Assembly (NCBI GenBank): GCA_025084515.1
Contig: JAJAGP010000857.1
Coordinates: 124,001-188,000, forward strand
Origin: Ancistrus triradiatus
Taxonomy: Eukaryota; Chordata; Actinopteri; Siluriformes; Loricariidae
Reading direction: 5' to 3'
Length of the DNA stretch: 64,000 nucleotides
Shown here in pieces: positions 1-13,000 of this stretch; position 1 is the stretch's first letter; each line of letters opens with the position of its first letter. The notes below the pieces were generated by a model. The model saw only the letters and a program-made list of their open reading frames with translations. It had not been told where the DNA came from and searched no databases. A program made the translations under genes and the position numbers.

Positions 1-1799
1 AATAACAGCACACTTGGAGAACTTCATTCCATATACAACAGTCAGTCTTGCATATTTATGTATCACTTATAATTGTTTCATTATGTGGAACATGAGGTGC
101 AAGTTAGTTCCCTAATTTCACTTCTGTTTTAAGGGGATTCTTTTCATTTAGTCCCTCTATATCAGGAAATATACAGCTGTAAGATTAGTATTGATGCTTG
201 AATGGGTTTAATTGTTACACCACTGCTGACCTTTGCAAGTGACCTTTCAAAGCTCACAGTGGCTACAGTGCTGTAAAGTGTTGCACAAGTAAGTTAGTTG
301 TTAATATGTAAAGATAAATAAGCAACACATTATTCACTGACTCACTTTATATACCCACTTAATCCAGTTCAGGGGCTTAACCACCAGCACAGGGTGCAAG
401 GTATGAACTAACCTAGGTGAGTGCTCCTATCCATTGCAGTACATTACTGGGTCACTTGTGATGCCAGTGGACCTAACGCATGTTTTTAATATGCGAGGAC
501 ACTGATGAATCCAGAGGAAACTTGAGAACATGCAAACTCCACACAGGCAGCGGCTGGGCTGGGACTTGAGCCTGGGTCTTGGGGCAACAGCAATAAACAC
601 TGTCACCATGTCGGCCAGTAAAACGTTAGAACAAGTGAATTCATATAACGCGAGTTGCCCGGCAGCCTTGTGAATACTTACGGCTCTTCTAAAAATGTTC
701 TGATTACCATGACTAAGTTTCTTGGCAGAGCTAGTGTAGCCTTTTTTTTATTTTACCGCTTGAAATTGAACATACGGAAACTTGAAATTCTGGTATGAGC
801 TTCCCAGTCTTGTTGAATACACAGCAGGTTGGCAACCAGCGTTATCCAGCTCCCCCAGAAGCGGACAACTTAGCAAATTTCTACAAGCAGCAGGCCGAAG
901 AGTGCTCATCTGCCTTTGTAGAACTCCCAAATAAGTACCCATTTCCGCTCCTACCATGAAGATAGCCTCATGGGTGATATGGAGTTAAGAAACCACAATT
1001 AATCAAACATAAAAAATAGGTGGACCAACTGACAAAAATGTACTTACTCGACCTCTAAATATCTTTTCATTTTGTTTTGCTGTGTGGTGTATGCTAAGCA
1101 AAACTAATTGTCTCCTATGGCTAAATGCAACGTCCGTTCACTTTAATGGCCGAGGTCTTAAGGATTATAATAGGAAATAAAAATCTGCGTTTCATGTATA
1201 TCCAATTCACGTCTGAATGACAGAAAATTAGTACGAGCAACACTTGCAACACCAGCTGACAGAAAAGAGAATTGCAGTCTTGAAATGCAGAAAAAACGTG
1301 TTATCGTTCTACTTTCTTTTTCGGTAAGTGTTTCAAGTTTTATTACAGATACAAAGGTATTGTACAGTACTGTATTGAATGTTTTCGTGTTTTGTTTGAA
1401 CTAATGTTATTGTTTAAAATGAAACACTGTAAAGCATCTACTGTGTGACTGGTCAACATCCTGTTTCACAGAACGTAATACAGACGTTAAATGGTGCGTT
1501 GCTGCATTTGAGAATCTAATTTCCGTATTGTGAAATTCATGCAGACAAAAGATGAAAATAATTGAATGTGTCACATGTAAGAGAAAGTAATATGTGCTGT
1601 TGAGTTTTGCACCAGTAAGTGGATACATTTGTGAAGAAAAATAATCACTATGAATTAAATATTAAGAATACTGCGAGTTTGAGAAGTGAAAGTTTGAAAG
1701 GCATTGTTTTACTAAAGCCACATCACCACTGAAATTCTACAGCTATTTCTGTGGGAGTTTGTGCTGCATTGAACCTAACTGTTTTTCTATTTTTGCTAG
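1..1799 (+). other. Intron 1 of the GABARAP-type gene
   Basis: No coding exon was found; no ATG followed by a GABARAP N-terminal reading occurs. The stretch ends in a polypyrimidine tract and TAG acceptor at 1797-1799. It contains one decayed dispersed repeat (425-620) and is otherwise AT-rich unique-looking sequence. Confidence 0.6.
425..620 (-). repeat. Decayed copy of a tRNA-headed dispersed repeat
   Basis: Read on the minus strand it has the order tRNA-like head (gtgacagtgttta..., ttgagcctgg box), then gtgtggagtttgcatgttct and tcctctggattcatc. This is the same layout as the clearer copy at 56410-56620. Heavily mutated. Confidence 0.5.
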
Positions 1800-2537
1800 G
1801 TAATTGTTGAGAAAGCTCCCAAAGCCAGAATAGGAGACTTGGATAAGAAGAAATACCTTGTTCCCTCTGATCTCACAGGTAAGCAGTGAAATATAAATTT
1901 GTCAAAGCAGGTTCAGCAGTTGTGTAACTGTTTACTAAGCTATAACTGATTGCATGTACGTAACTAAAATATTATTTTGTAGAACTGAGAACATTCGATT
2001 CTGTTGGCGGACAGCTCTTTTCTGAGTTTCTAGGCTTTCTTTTTGCAGAGTGGGATAATTAGTTATATTCATTATTCAACGTCCATCACTGCTGTAAAGT
2101 AACATTCTCATTAGCCGGACAGAATCAGTTCCTCAACAAGGAGCTGAAATAAAATATGATAATATATTGATATTCTATTGAAATATTTTGTCAGGCCACA
2201 GTAAGATGAGTCATTTTCTGTTTTTGTTACAGTTGGCCAGTTCTACTTCCTCATTCGAAAAAGAATCCACCTAAGAGCTGAGGATGCTCTGTTCTTCTTT
2301 GTAAACAATGTCATTCCTCCTACCTCTGCAACCATGGGGCTGCTATACCAGGTATACAAGTTCAGACATGATGCTTTTTAAGATGTATGCAGTTTCAGTC
2401 ACTTATTCTTTCTTGTGTTCACATGTACTTTGTTTATTCAGTGTATAATCGGTTTGTTTCTTCCGTTTTAGGAGCATCACGAAGAGGACTTTTTCCTCTA
2501 CATTGCCTACAGTGATGAAAGTGTGTATGGAGAATAG
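1800..2537 (+). CDS. gabarap: GABARAP-type Atg8-family ubiquitin-like protein (3' part, exons 2-4)
   Basis: Three exons splice in frame: 1800-1878, 2233-2351 and 2472-2537 (TAG at 2535-2537), each with AG acceptors and GT donors. They give 87 residues matching residues 31 to the end of GABARAP (about 117 aa). Exon 1, with the N-terminal helices, is not visible and should lie before base 1. The reading runs VIVEKAPKARIGDLDKKKYL, then the IRKRIHLRAEDALFFF core, and ends DESVYGE. Family knowledge: Atg4 cleaves after the penultimate Gly, and that Gly is conjugated to phosphatidylethanolamine on autophagosomes; the protein also traffics GABA-A receptors. Here Gly is followed by Glu, where human GABARAP has Leu, GABARAPL1 Lys and GABARAPL2 Phe. 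MGLLYQ replaces the usual MGQLYQ. The sequence IHLRAEDALFFFVNNVIPP fits GABARAP better than GABARAPL1. The a/b paralogue cannot be decided. Confidence 0.93.
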
Positions 2538-3222
2538 AACCAAAGGGAAATTTCACTTCCCTCCTCCCGTTTCTTCCTTTTAAAAGAGTATATAAAGTCA
2601 TATCGGCAGCCTAGAGTTCTCAGAGCTTCTGACATCAAATGCACTTTTCTTATTTCTGTTGATGCATCTTCCTTCTTTCTGATGTTTGCTTATTTTTTGG
2701 TTTTTACTACATGAAGGTCTTGGCAGGTCATATTTCTTTGATTCAATGGTGGTAGCAAAATCTGTATTATAACAGACTATGAAGTGATTATTGTATTTGC
2801 CAACTGTACTTTGATCAAATGGACATGTATGAAAACTTATTTTGTCTAGATTTTCAGTCAATTCGGACCCCTTGAACATATTTAGGGGCATTTCGTATTT
2901 AAATGCTGCTGACTAGCCACTTATAAAACCAGACTAAAGTAAACTATCTGTTACTGCCTGCAGTCATAGTAATTAGTTTAATCTGATAAGAATACTTAAT
3001 AATAGTTCTTCATGTAATTGGAAGAGTTTAGGCTATATGATTTGAGATCATTTATTTAGCAGTTTTATTGTTTCTTTTTTATTTGGACTCGGTATTCAGC
3101 TGCATTTCTGGTACCCTTGACTTGTGGTGTCCATATAAACTAAACACAGATGAACAGTCCATGTGTTTGTCCCCGAGTTGTTTTTACAATAGTGTTGGGT
3201 CATTTCATTCCTGGTTTGTAAA

Positions 3223-3228
3223 AATAAA
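3223..3228 (+). terminator. Candidate poly(A) signal of the GABARAP-type gene
   Basis: AATAAA about 690 bases after the stop codon, on the gene's strand. 2538-3222 would be the 3' UTR. No other function was seen in that stretch. Position is inferred from the hexamer only. Confidence 0.45.
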
Positions 3229-3560
3229 GTAGGGAAACGTCACAGTAGTAGCAGTCTTAAATGAGCTACAGGAACTAGGTCATATGATGTGGAACATAAA
3301 AGATACAGTGCTTGGATTATTTTAAGTTCAAGTCCCAGTATTGCCAGTATTCAGCTGCATAGCACCATATCTACTCTAGTTCCCTGCCTGTTTGGAGAAG
3401 CATTCGGTTTGGCAGAATTGTATGATCCCCATGAGTTCCACCAACAGTTCCATCTGTAACTTCCAATTCCAGTAGAAAGGCTGAACTGAGTTCAAACCAC
3501 ATTGATTTAATGACATTTTTCCTGGTCTCTAGATGCTGTCAGAGCTTATTTGTACATTCT

Positions 3561-3750
3561 GGGACTGTGGTGGTCTAGCAGTTAAGGTACTTGGGTATGG
3601 ACAAGAAGGTGCAGGGTTCAAATCCCACCTCTGCCAAACTGCCACTGTTGGGTCTGTGAGCAAGGCGCTTAATCCACAATTGCTTGGGCTGTAAGTGTGT
3701 ATCGGTTGTAAGTTGCTCTGAATAAGGGCGTCTGCTAAATGTAAATGTAG
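3561..3750 (+). repeat. tRNA-derived SINE with L2-type tail
   Basis: Starts gggactgtggtggtctagca (A-box-like), continues through B-box-like ggttcaaatcc, a middle body, and ends with the tail gaataagggcgtctgctaaat. The same order is found in reverse at 48530-48722. A SINE, not a tRNA gene: it has no anticodon arm consistent with a functional tRNA and has a long 3' body. Confidence 0.8.
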
Positions 3751-4309
3751 AAGTTTATGCACATTGTAAGTGTAACGAGTGTGTATCAAAAATAGTATAC
3801 ACTTTTTTTTTTGTTCATAAAATATTATTGCCTTGTCAGTTAAAACTACGCCATATTGAAAAATTCTACTAACAGGTTCAAACTGAGTACTACAAAAAGT
3901 CCACCTGTTTTAGTTTGTGGGACAAAAAAGGTATTGTTGTACAGTGTAATAGAAATATAAATGTTTGAATTCTCTTCACACAAATCTCCCAGTATAGAAT
4001 TTAAAACCAAAGGTTTCATGGTGAGGCAGACATGAAAGTTTCTTTCTGACATTTCAACTGTAACTGATTTGACAATCACATAAGGTTCTAGCTTGTTAAC
4101 ACTGGAGCAATACTGCAAAAGAATCACTTTCTTGAGGTTTTGTGGTATCCAGAGGTTGAGTTTATTCTTGAGGTTTTGTGGCATGTACTCGGAGACCTAC
4201 ACAGCTGTATCTGTTTGGGGGTTGACTTGTTCTCACCAGATTATCTGCACAGATTTCCCACAATGATAGAAAAAAACATGCCAGTGGGTGGATTGGCTAC
4301 GCTAAATTG

Positions 4310-4450
4310 TCGTGGCTCAGTGGTTAAATTATGGGTCTGCTGACACACTGGCCAGCTGTCATTGTTGGGCTCTTGAGTAAGACCCTTAATTATTTAGATT
4401 GCCTGATTATGTAAAACTATTACGTGCAAGTTCCTTTGGATATGGTGTAT
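4310..4450 (+). repeat. Decayed SINE of the same tRNA-derived family
   Basis: cgtggctcagtggttaaatt head, ttgttgggctcttgagtaag and acccttaat body match the SINE order. The tail is degraded. Confidence 0.5.
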
Positions 4451-4949
4451 GTACATTTGAACTGCACCCTGTTCAGGGTATTTTGTGCGAGTTGCCCAAG
4501 GACTCCAGATTCACTCTAACCCTGACCAGGATAAGGTGAAGGTGAATGAAGAACACTGAAGATTACCATCAATATTACTTCATTAGTGTCATTTCTATTT
4601 ATACATCTGTGTATTCTGGGGTTCCAAAAATATATTGTCTTGGATCTTTAGCCTCGCACAGGCACATTTATATACACGTTCATAAATGACACATTTGCAC
4701 ATAATGCCGTTGTGTTCACAAGGTTGCATTGAAACAAGCTAGCCCTAAATCACATTCTTCACTCTGTGCTTGTATGTAGTTTTATAAAGTGTATTCTCAG
4801 AGAACCACAGTTTAAGGAAATGGACAGTGTTCACTGAGGCTGTTATTTTTAATTTATTATACTAATTAATTATACACTCACCAATGACTTTAAGTACACC
4901 TCCTTGTTTCTACACTCGTTGTCCATTTTATCAGTTCCACATACGATAT

Positions 4950-5105
4950 AGATGCACTTACATTTACAGCATTTAGCAGACGCCCTTATCCAGAGCGTGC
5001 AGAAAGTGCTTTGTAATCCTAGGAGACAGAACCTCATATTAGCACAAGTAAACAGCTCAAGTACACAATCCAACTACAACCTGCTCATATCTGGTGTAAA
5101 GAATA

Positions 5106-5136
<31 letters not shown>

Positions 5137-5725
5137 TGGAGGATATGCAGTTTTATTCACTGAAGTGCTGGGTGAAGAGGTGAGTCTTTAGTCGCCTCTT
5201 GAAGACAGCAAGAGACTCAGCCATACGGACATCTAGTGGAAGTTCATTCCACCACCTGGGCGCCAGGACGGAGAAGAGTCTTGAAGCTTGTCTTCCTTTA
5301 ATCTTACGTGGAGGCTCCAGTCGGACCAAGCTCGTACCTCGGAGGGTGCGAGGTACAGAACGTGGTTTGATCAGAGCTTTTAGGTAAGATGGCGCTGTTC
5401 CGTTCTTGGCTTTGTAGGTGAGCGTCAAGGTTTTGTATCTGATGCGGGCAGCTACAGGGAGCCAGTGAAGTGAGCGCAGCAGTGGGGTGACATGAGAAAA
5501 CTTGGGAAGATTGAAAACCAGACGAGCCGCTGCATTCTGAATCAGTTGCAAGGGCCTGATTGCACGCATTGAAAGACCAGCCAGAAGAGCATTGCAGTAA
5601 TCTAGTTTTGTTATAACAAGAGACTGGACAAGCACTTGGGTGGCTTTTCTGGAAAGGAAGGGTCGGATTCTCCTGATATTGTAGAGAAGGTACCTACATG
5701 ACTGGCTCAGTTTGGAAATAGTCAA
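4950..5725 (-). mobile_element. 3' end of a LINE (reverse-transcriptase C-terminal part plus 3' UTR)
   Basis: A 190-residue open frame at 5725-5153 reads through LDYCNALLAG, RPLQLIQNAAARLVFN, LLRSLHWLPVAARIRYKTL and LAPRWWNELPLDVR. These are typical of the C-terminal end of fish L2/CR1-type LINE ORF2. The catalytic RT core and endonuclease are absent because the copy is 5'-truncated at about 5725. After the stop come about 200 bases of 3' UTR with a (TA)n run (5115-5138), ending ctggataagggcgtctgcta, the same tail as the local SINEs. A dead fragment, though this part of the frame is intact and so perhaps fairly young. Confidence 0.85.
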
Positions 5726-5917
5726 GTCAAGTCAGATTTATTTATATAGCGCTTTTTACAATGGAGCATTGTCTCAAAGCAACTTTACAAATTTAGATTA
5801 TCTCCTAATATCTACGTCCAATCCCAAATTGAGCAAGCCTAGGGCGACAGTGGCAAGGAAAAACTCCCTAGTTCTAGGAAGAAACCTTGGGAGGACCAAG
5901 CCTCCTTGGGCGATAAA
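5718..5917 (+). repeat. Dispersed repeat, family 'tcaagtcag-tttatatagcgc', copy 1
   Basis: Starts agtcaagtcaagtcag, continues tttatttatatagcgctttt, and runs to aaaccttgggaggaccaagc. Matching copies lie at 21205-21428, 56915-57124 (minus) and 63130-63325 (plus). Function and class unknown. Confidence 0.8.
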
Positions 5918-6383
5918 TAGCACTTAGTAGTTCTACAGTTAGAGACTGTAGTCCGTCTGTTTCTCTTTTAGTCCCCTTTACTCTGTTCTCTAGGACTCCC
6001 AGATCAGGTATTCTTTGGATGGTGGATCATTCCATGATTCAGTTTCCATTGTGTAGATGTGTCTAATAGAGTGCACAGTGAGTGAATACAATGTTTAAAA
6101 ACTCCAGCAGCACTGCTGTGTCTGATTCATTCTTGGCAGCAAAACACACTAACACACCACCACCACCACATCAGTGTCACTGGAGTTCTGAGAATGATCC
6201 ACCACCCAAATAGTACCGGATTTGTGGGGGTCCTGTTCATTAGAGTGCAGAGTTAAAGGGGACTAACAGTGTATAGAAACAGATGGACTGCAGGCTGTAA
6301 TTGTAGAAAAATGGAACTGACAAGATGGACAGTGAGTGTAGAAAGAGGGAGGTGTGCCTAATAAAGTGATCGGTGAGTGTATT

Positions 6384-7013
6384 TATGTGCAGGATGCACA
6401 TAGTAACAGAAAGCGGTCAGAAAGGACTACGAGTCCCGAAGACCTCTTCAAATGTCGTCTGCTGTTTTTAGAATCCGCCATAATAAGAGTCCCAAATGTG
6501 TGTTCTGCGTAGGGCTTGGAGTCGTCTTTCCGGTTACAGATTCGACGTGTAAATCTGACAAGAGGAGTTCTCGATTCCCGAGACGCTACTATTGTAAAAC
6601 AAACAGTGCAATTTTAAATACATAATATACTGCTGTGCAATTTACACTCGTATTAAGTAGTTGTTCGACTTGACTGACTTTTAAATTGCGACTATGAAAC
6701 AACAAAATAAAAGCTTTACTGAATTTTTATTACATGTTAATGTCTGCATTCCCTAATAGTAAATATTAAAATTTGCCCAACTAAGAAGGCACTTGTGTGA
6801 ATCTCTTGCGTCTGCGATTTACCAGAATATACACAGTCAATTTTCATTAACAGAATGGATTGGAATGAATTGGAATCAACTCGCTTGCGTCTGTGGTATT
6901 ACGAGTGTGAACAACCATGGAAACGGGGACGCTCACTTGAATGTCCATGGCCCGTGTGTTAGCCGCCTGCACTTTTAAATGTAAGCTTTTGTATAAATGT
7001 GTACATTTGCACC
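6384..7013. other. Upstream region of the spata6l gene
   Basis: No gene or clear repeat was recognised. It would hold the promoter and 5' UTR of the SPATA6-like gene that starts at 7014. No TATA box was clear, and no start site can be assigned. Confidence 0.35.
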
Positions 7014-10000
7014 ATGTCTCGCAAAGGATTAAAAGTGGTGGTTGAACTTCATCTCAGAGCGGTAAGGAACGTATTATTTTCTGCTCTGTCCCCCTGAACG
7101 GAACAGAACTTGTATCTAAAGCTATAAATTCATCTTCAGGTTAGTCACATATGCCCAGTTACTATTTCTGGACATGAAATTGCAGAGCTTAATAGCAGTA
7201 AGTGTACATACGCTACTGTGCAAAATTTTTAGCCACTGAAAAGGTTTAATTTGGACAAAATCACCATCTCAAGTTGCAGAAATAGTACCAAACTTGCGGT
7301 GAACCTCCACCATGCTTCACTGTTGAACGCATGTACTGTTCCATGGTATTTTTCAGGCCTTCAACAGACAAATCGCTTTCTGTTAAAGCCAAAATCTCAA
7401 ATTTTGCCTCACCAGTTCAGAGCACCTGCTGCCAGTGTGCTGCACTCCAATGTGTGTTGGTGTATATGAGTCGCTTGGCTTCGTTTGTTCCTCTGAGCCA
7501 TGGCTTTTTAGTCGCTGCAGTTCCTTGAAGACTACTTTTGACAAGGCTTCTGCAGAATCTAAAGGGGTGTACCAGAGTCACAATGGTTTTTGCTATTTCT
7601 CAGCTGAGAGCTATGCTGGCCATCTTCTGATTTCGAAGAGAAGTAACCCTGAAGTCTTCTGCATTCAGTTTCCATGACCAACCTCGGCTTATCTTGTCCT
7701 GTATTACCTTTACACAACTGCTTCTGTTTCAGTTAATCAGTTTAGGTCAGTCTGCACACAATGTCACTGATCAGTAGCTCCTGCTTGGTGGTGGTAGTAT
7801 CATGGTTTGGGCCTGTTTTGCTGCATCTTGGCCAGGACAGCTTGCCATCATTGATGGAACAATGAATTCTGAATTATATCAGAGAATTCTAACAGAAAAT
7901 GTCAGGACATCTGTCCATGAACTGAATCTCAAGAGAAGGTGGGTCATGCAGCAAGGCAATGACCCTAAGCACACAAGTTGTTCTACCAAAGAATGGTTAA
8001 AGAAGAATAAAGTTAATGTGTTGGAATGGCCAAGTTAAAGTTTGACATTAATCCAATCGAAATGTTGTGGAAAGACCTGAAGCGAGCAGTTAATGTGAGG
8101 AAACCCACCAACATCCCAGAGTTGAAGTTGCTCTGTATGGAGGAATGGGCTAAAATTCCTCCAAGCTGGTGTGCAGGACTGATCAACAGTTACAGGAAAC
8201 GCTTAGTTGCCGTTATTGCTACACAGGGGGGTCACACCAGATACTGAAAACAAAGGTTCACATACTTTTGCCACTCACTAATATGTAATATTGGGTAATT
8301 TTACTTAATAAATAAATGACCAAGTATAATATTTTTGTCTTATTTGTTTAACTAGGTTCTCTTTATCTACTTTTAGGACTTGTGGGAAAATCTGATTATG
8401 TTTTAGGTCATATCTATGCCGAAATATAGAACATTCTACAGGGTTCACAAACATTCAAGCACCACTGTATATGCCCAGAAAGTTGTAAGCTCAGATGTAA
8501 GCATTAGCCTGGATGATACACCGGTCCATTGCAGATCTGGGGATTTGCAGTGTCTGTGAAATGATCTCCCAACTGTCCTCACCTTCCTCCGGCATAGCCA
8601 AGTTGGTGCATATTAGGTGAATGCATTTTGTGTTTGCAGGTGACTTGTCCTGGGGTGCACTTACCAGCCAAAGATGACATTTACCTGAGTGTGTGTTTGA
8701 TGAATCAGTACATGAAATCTGAATGTCTACCACCTGTATTCCCATCACTGTTTCAAATGAAACTGAGGTTTGAAAAGGTTGGGTGTCATTTTTTACATTA
8801 TGTTTTCTATCTATTTTTAATCACATTCATTGCTGCATATACCATGTGCTTATACCTAAAGTTTGATCTGCTTTTCTTTTCTTCTTTTCCTACAGGTTTT
8901 TAAGCATGCCACTGATCCTGCAGATATTACAGAGATATTACATAGTACGCACAAATTGTTTCTTTTTCTCTAATGTGCTTTGCAATATATGCATAATGAT
9001 CTTTACTGTGTTATTAATATTCAGTGGAAAGACCACAGTAAGAGTAGCCCATGTATGTTGTTATTGTAATATGTATTGTAACTAGTTTTCATTTTCTTTG
9101 CTTCAGTGGAAAGAGTCAAAATTGAGCTTATACAACTGATTCCACCAGGTACATACTTTGTGTGTGTTTTTTATGTTGTGTCATCCAACATCACTGTCAC
9201 ACTTAGTAAAGTCATGGCTCATTCTTTCTTACAGTGGGGGAAGTATTGGCCAGATATGATGTAGACGCTAGAACCTTTCTCTTTCCAGAACCGAAGTTGG
9301 TCCCATCTTTCTCTGGGATAGACCGAGAGGTGCTCATGGAAAGAAATTCCAGCTTTCCTGTAAGATTAACTCTGTCATTGCTCTGCTATACTTTATATAA
9401 ACTAAACTAGGACAATGTGATTCAAATATTGTGATAATAATTTTTACTGTTGTGAAGGTAATAAAGCAAAAGAGTTTTGTATCAAGAGACTTGTCTCATA
9501 ATACACTGCTTAAAAAATGAAGGGAACATTTAAATCACCCAATGGATCTAGATGAACGAAGATTCGAGTTGAAAATGTTTACTTATATAAACTGTCATTC
9601 GCTGAGAGCAATGGTCAACGAAGACCAAAATCATCAACGCCCTGAGGGAGGGATTCAGTGTCACACTGAAAATCAAAGTAAAAATTTGAAATTACAGGCT
9701 TTCCCAATTTACATAAATTTCATCATGACGACTCATACTATCACTCTGTAGTGTTTATGGCACCCATGTGCCTGTATGCACTTCCGACAATGTCTGGGCA
9801 TCCTCCTGATGAGACTGTGGATGGTGTCTTACGAGTTCTCCTCTCAGACCTGGATCAGGGCCTCAGTGAGCACCTGGACATTCTGTGGCACCTTCTGGTG
9901 CAATGGATGCTCTGATAAAACGTAACAGAGTTTCTCAATTGGATTCAGGTCTAAGGAATGTGAAGGCCAGTCAGTGGCATCAGAAACACACTCTGGCCAC

Positions 10001-13000
10001 ATGAGGCTCACTGCACCACGATTTTGTCCTGGTACCTAGGTACAATGGGACAAAAAATTATTGTCAGCCACTGATTGAGCAAGTTCTCCTACTTAGAAAG
10101 ATGAGAGAGGTCTGTAATATTCATTATAGAGGTACACTTCAACTATGAGAGACAAAATGAGAAAAAAATCCAGGAAATCACATTGTAGGATTTTTAAAGA
10201 ATTTAATGGTAAATCATGGTGGAAAATAAGTATTTGGTCACCCACAAACAAGATTTCTGGCTCTTGCAGACCTGTAACTTCTTCTTTAAGAAGCTCTTCT
10301 GTCCTCCACTCGTTACCTGTATTAATGGCAGCTGTTTGACCTCGTTATCTGTATAAAAGACACCTGTCCACGGCCTCAAACAGTCAGACTCCAAACTTAA
10401 CCATGGCCAAGACCAAAGAGCTGTCGAAGGACACCAGAAAGAAAATTGTAGACCTGTACCAGGCTGGGAAAAGTGAATCTACATAGGCAAGCAGGTTGGT
10501 GTAAATAAATCAACTGTGGGAGCAACTGTAAGAAAATGGAAGACATACAAGACCATTGATAATCTCCCTTGATTTGGGGTCCCACGCAAGATCTCATCCC
10601 GTGGGGTCAAAATGATCATCAGAACGGTGAGCAAAAATCCCAGAACTACATGGAGGGACCTGATGAATGACTCGCAGAGAGCTGGGACCAAAGTAACAAG
10701 GCTACCATCAGTAACACACTACGCTGAGAGGGACTCAGATCCTGCAGTGCCAGGCATGTCCCCCTGCTTAAGCCAGTACATGTCCAGGCTCGGATTGGGA
10801 GAATATGTGGTCAGATGAACTTTTTGGTAAAAACTCAACTCATCGTGTTTGGAGGAATTAGAATGCTGAGTTGCATCCCAAGATCACCATATCTACTGTG
10901 AAGCATGGGGGGGGGGAGGGGGGGGGGGTGTTTTTCTGCCAAAGGGACAGGACGACTGATCTGTGTTAAGGGAAGAATGAACGGGGCCATGTATAACGGG
11001 GCCAAGTTGGAATGTGGCTGTGTCTTCTAGCATGACAATGATCCCAAACACACCAAGCATGGAGGAATGGGCCAAAATACCAGCTACAGTGTGTGCAAAC
11101 CTGGTGAAGACTTACAGGAAATATTTTACCTCTGTCATTGCCAACAAAGGTTACACCATAATTTTCAATTAAATTCTTTAAAAATCCTACATTGTCATTT
11201 CCTGGATTTTTTTTTCTCATTTTGTCTCTCATAGTTGAAGTGTACCTATGATGAAAATTACAGACCTCTCTCATCTTTCTAAGTAGGAGAACTTGCACAA
11301 TCAGTTGAACTGTTGATCACTGATATGTTAATGTAATGTTTGGGTACCTCTGATTGGTAGAACTGAGCGGTTTTGTCCTCATTCCAACCCTGAGAAGCAA
11401 GGAGACCCAGGAACCTAGTCACAGCTCAAGAGTCTGGAGACATGAACAAACATTTGGAACCGAGGCAGCATATTATATTGGAATAAAATATTTTTGCTTT
11501 ATCACCCACCCCTGTGGCAAATCCAATTTTAATACAAATGTGAATAACATCAGAATCATGAATAAATATTAAGTATAAGGCACATGGCAATCAACATGAA
11601 TTCACACTGTATTATGTCTGACACTGTCTCTTGATTTCTTGCTTGAAGATGACCTGTTGTTGCCCTTTACTTGTAGGGCATTTCTCCAAGGTTAGAGTTC
11701 TCTACCAGAACGAAAATCAGTGAGTGCTTGGAGGATGCTACATTCCAGATTGTTCCACAGGTACATTTATTTCCCTTCCCTCTATATACTTCCAAACTGC
11801 ATATTATATAATAAATACAATTCAAACACAATCTCTCTTGGCACTAACCCTGATCTGAAATGACAAACACTACACAGAACACACAATTGTTCATCATTCC
11901 GTTCTTTTGCATTAGATTTGTAGAAGATTTCAGATGTTAACTTTCTCCTCTCATTGACCACCAGAGACTAATAACAAGGGAAGCTACGAAGGTCAGACAG
12001 CAGAGCAGCTTATCTGCAGCAAGAAGTTTTAGGAACACAGTGCAGTGCACAATGCCGAGCTCTGATTCGGACAACTCAAGACATGTAAGTATTGCAGACT
12101 CATGTGATGAAACATTCATTTATTCACTGTTAACTGTTCACTGATCTCTATCTAAAATGTCACTTCCTTGTACGATGCAAATGTGTCACCCTCCAGGGGG
12201 CACAACGTGCATTAGGTTGGAAAGATTTAGTGAATCGATATAACCTGAAGATCCTGGGGCTCAGAGGTATAAGAGCCATCTGCTGCACACAGCAGTTTCT
12301 GAGGACCTGGGTTTGATCCCTGGGCTACACTTACAAAGTGGTACACTTACAAGGTTAGGTGGTGAAACAATTGCTGTGTAACATGTTAACACAATGTTCC
12401 CCTATAATGATTGACATCTGAAAGAAACGAGTTTATGTTGTTTTGGACTTTTAGTTATATGCTTCATTTACTTGTTAGCTACTTTGGCCTCTTTACTTCA
12501 GTACAAAGGTAAACATAAGAATCGGTCACCACCATGTCATAAATAATTTGATTATAATTTCAAAATGAATTACCTCACTTTTTGTCATCCTGACAGATAA
12601 AACTAAGGTTTATTCTCATATATAATGCTCTATTGTAAATAATGTATTTATCCCAGCATACATCTCCAGTTACCATGTGGTATATCTTTTGTTTGGAAGT
12701 CTCTACCAAATTAATTAATGGCTTCTTTGTTTAATTCAGCTCCTATGGGATAGCTCCTGTTCAGACACAGAGGATCTCCTTGACTACACTGAGGAACTGT
12801 GCCAATGTCCTTGTCTGTCGGGATATGAGGGATCTCCCAGCTCAGCCACACTGAGTCATTCCAATAGGACCAGCTTGAGACACAACAGGTTTGTTTGTTT
12901 GTGTGTGTTTGTGTGTGCACTTGCTTGTAATCGTGGCATTCTGGTGCTGTTTACGTATCACTCAGCTTATTATGTCTTGCCAGGTTTTAATATTAGATAT

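Larger units (their letters stand above)
4872..6383. mobile_element. Terminal-inverted-repeat DNA element split by a LINE and another repeat
   Basis: The left end tacactcaccaatgacttta and the right end taaagtgatcggtgagtgta are inverted copies (about 30 bases, including the rest of the terminal motif), with TA at each edge. Between them lie a LINE 3' end (4950-5725), a dispersed repeat (5718-5917) and the rest of the element (about 5918-6383). Non-autonomous: no transposase of its own was seen. Confidence 0.65.

Noticed and set aside
5153..5725. 190-residue single-exon host gene
   Set aside because: The protein is the C-terminal end of a LINE ORF2, with LINE 3' UTR and tail following.
10907..10928. 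Poly-G run as a G-quadruplex regulatory site
   Set aside because: It lies in the body of a dead Tc1 copy where sister copies have an ordinary sequence; most likely slippage or a sequencing artefact.
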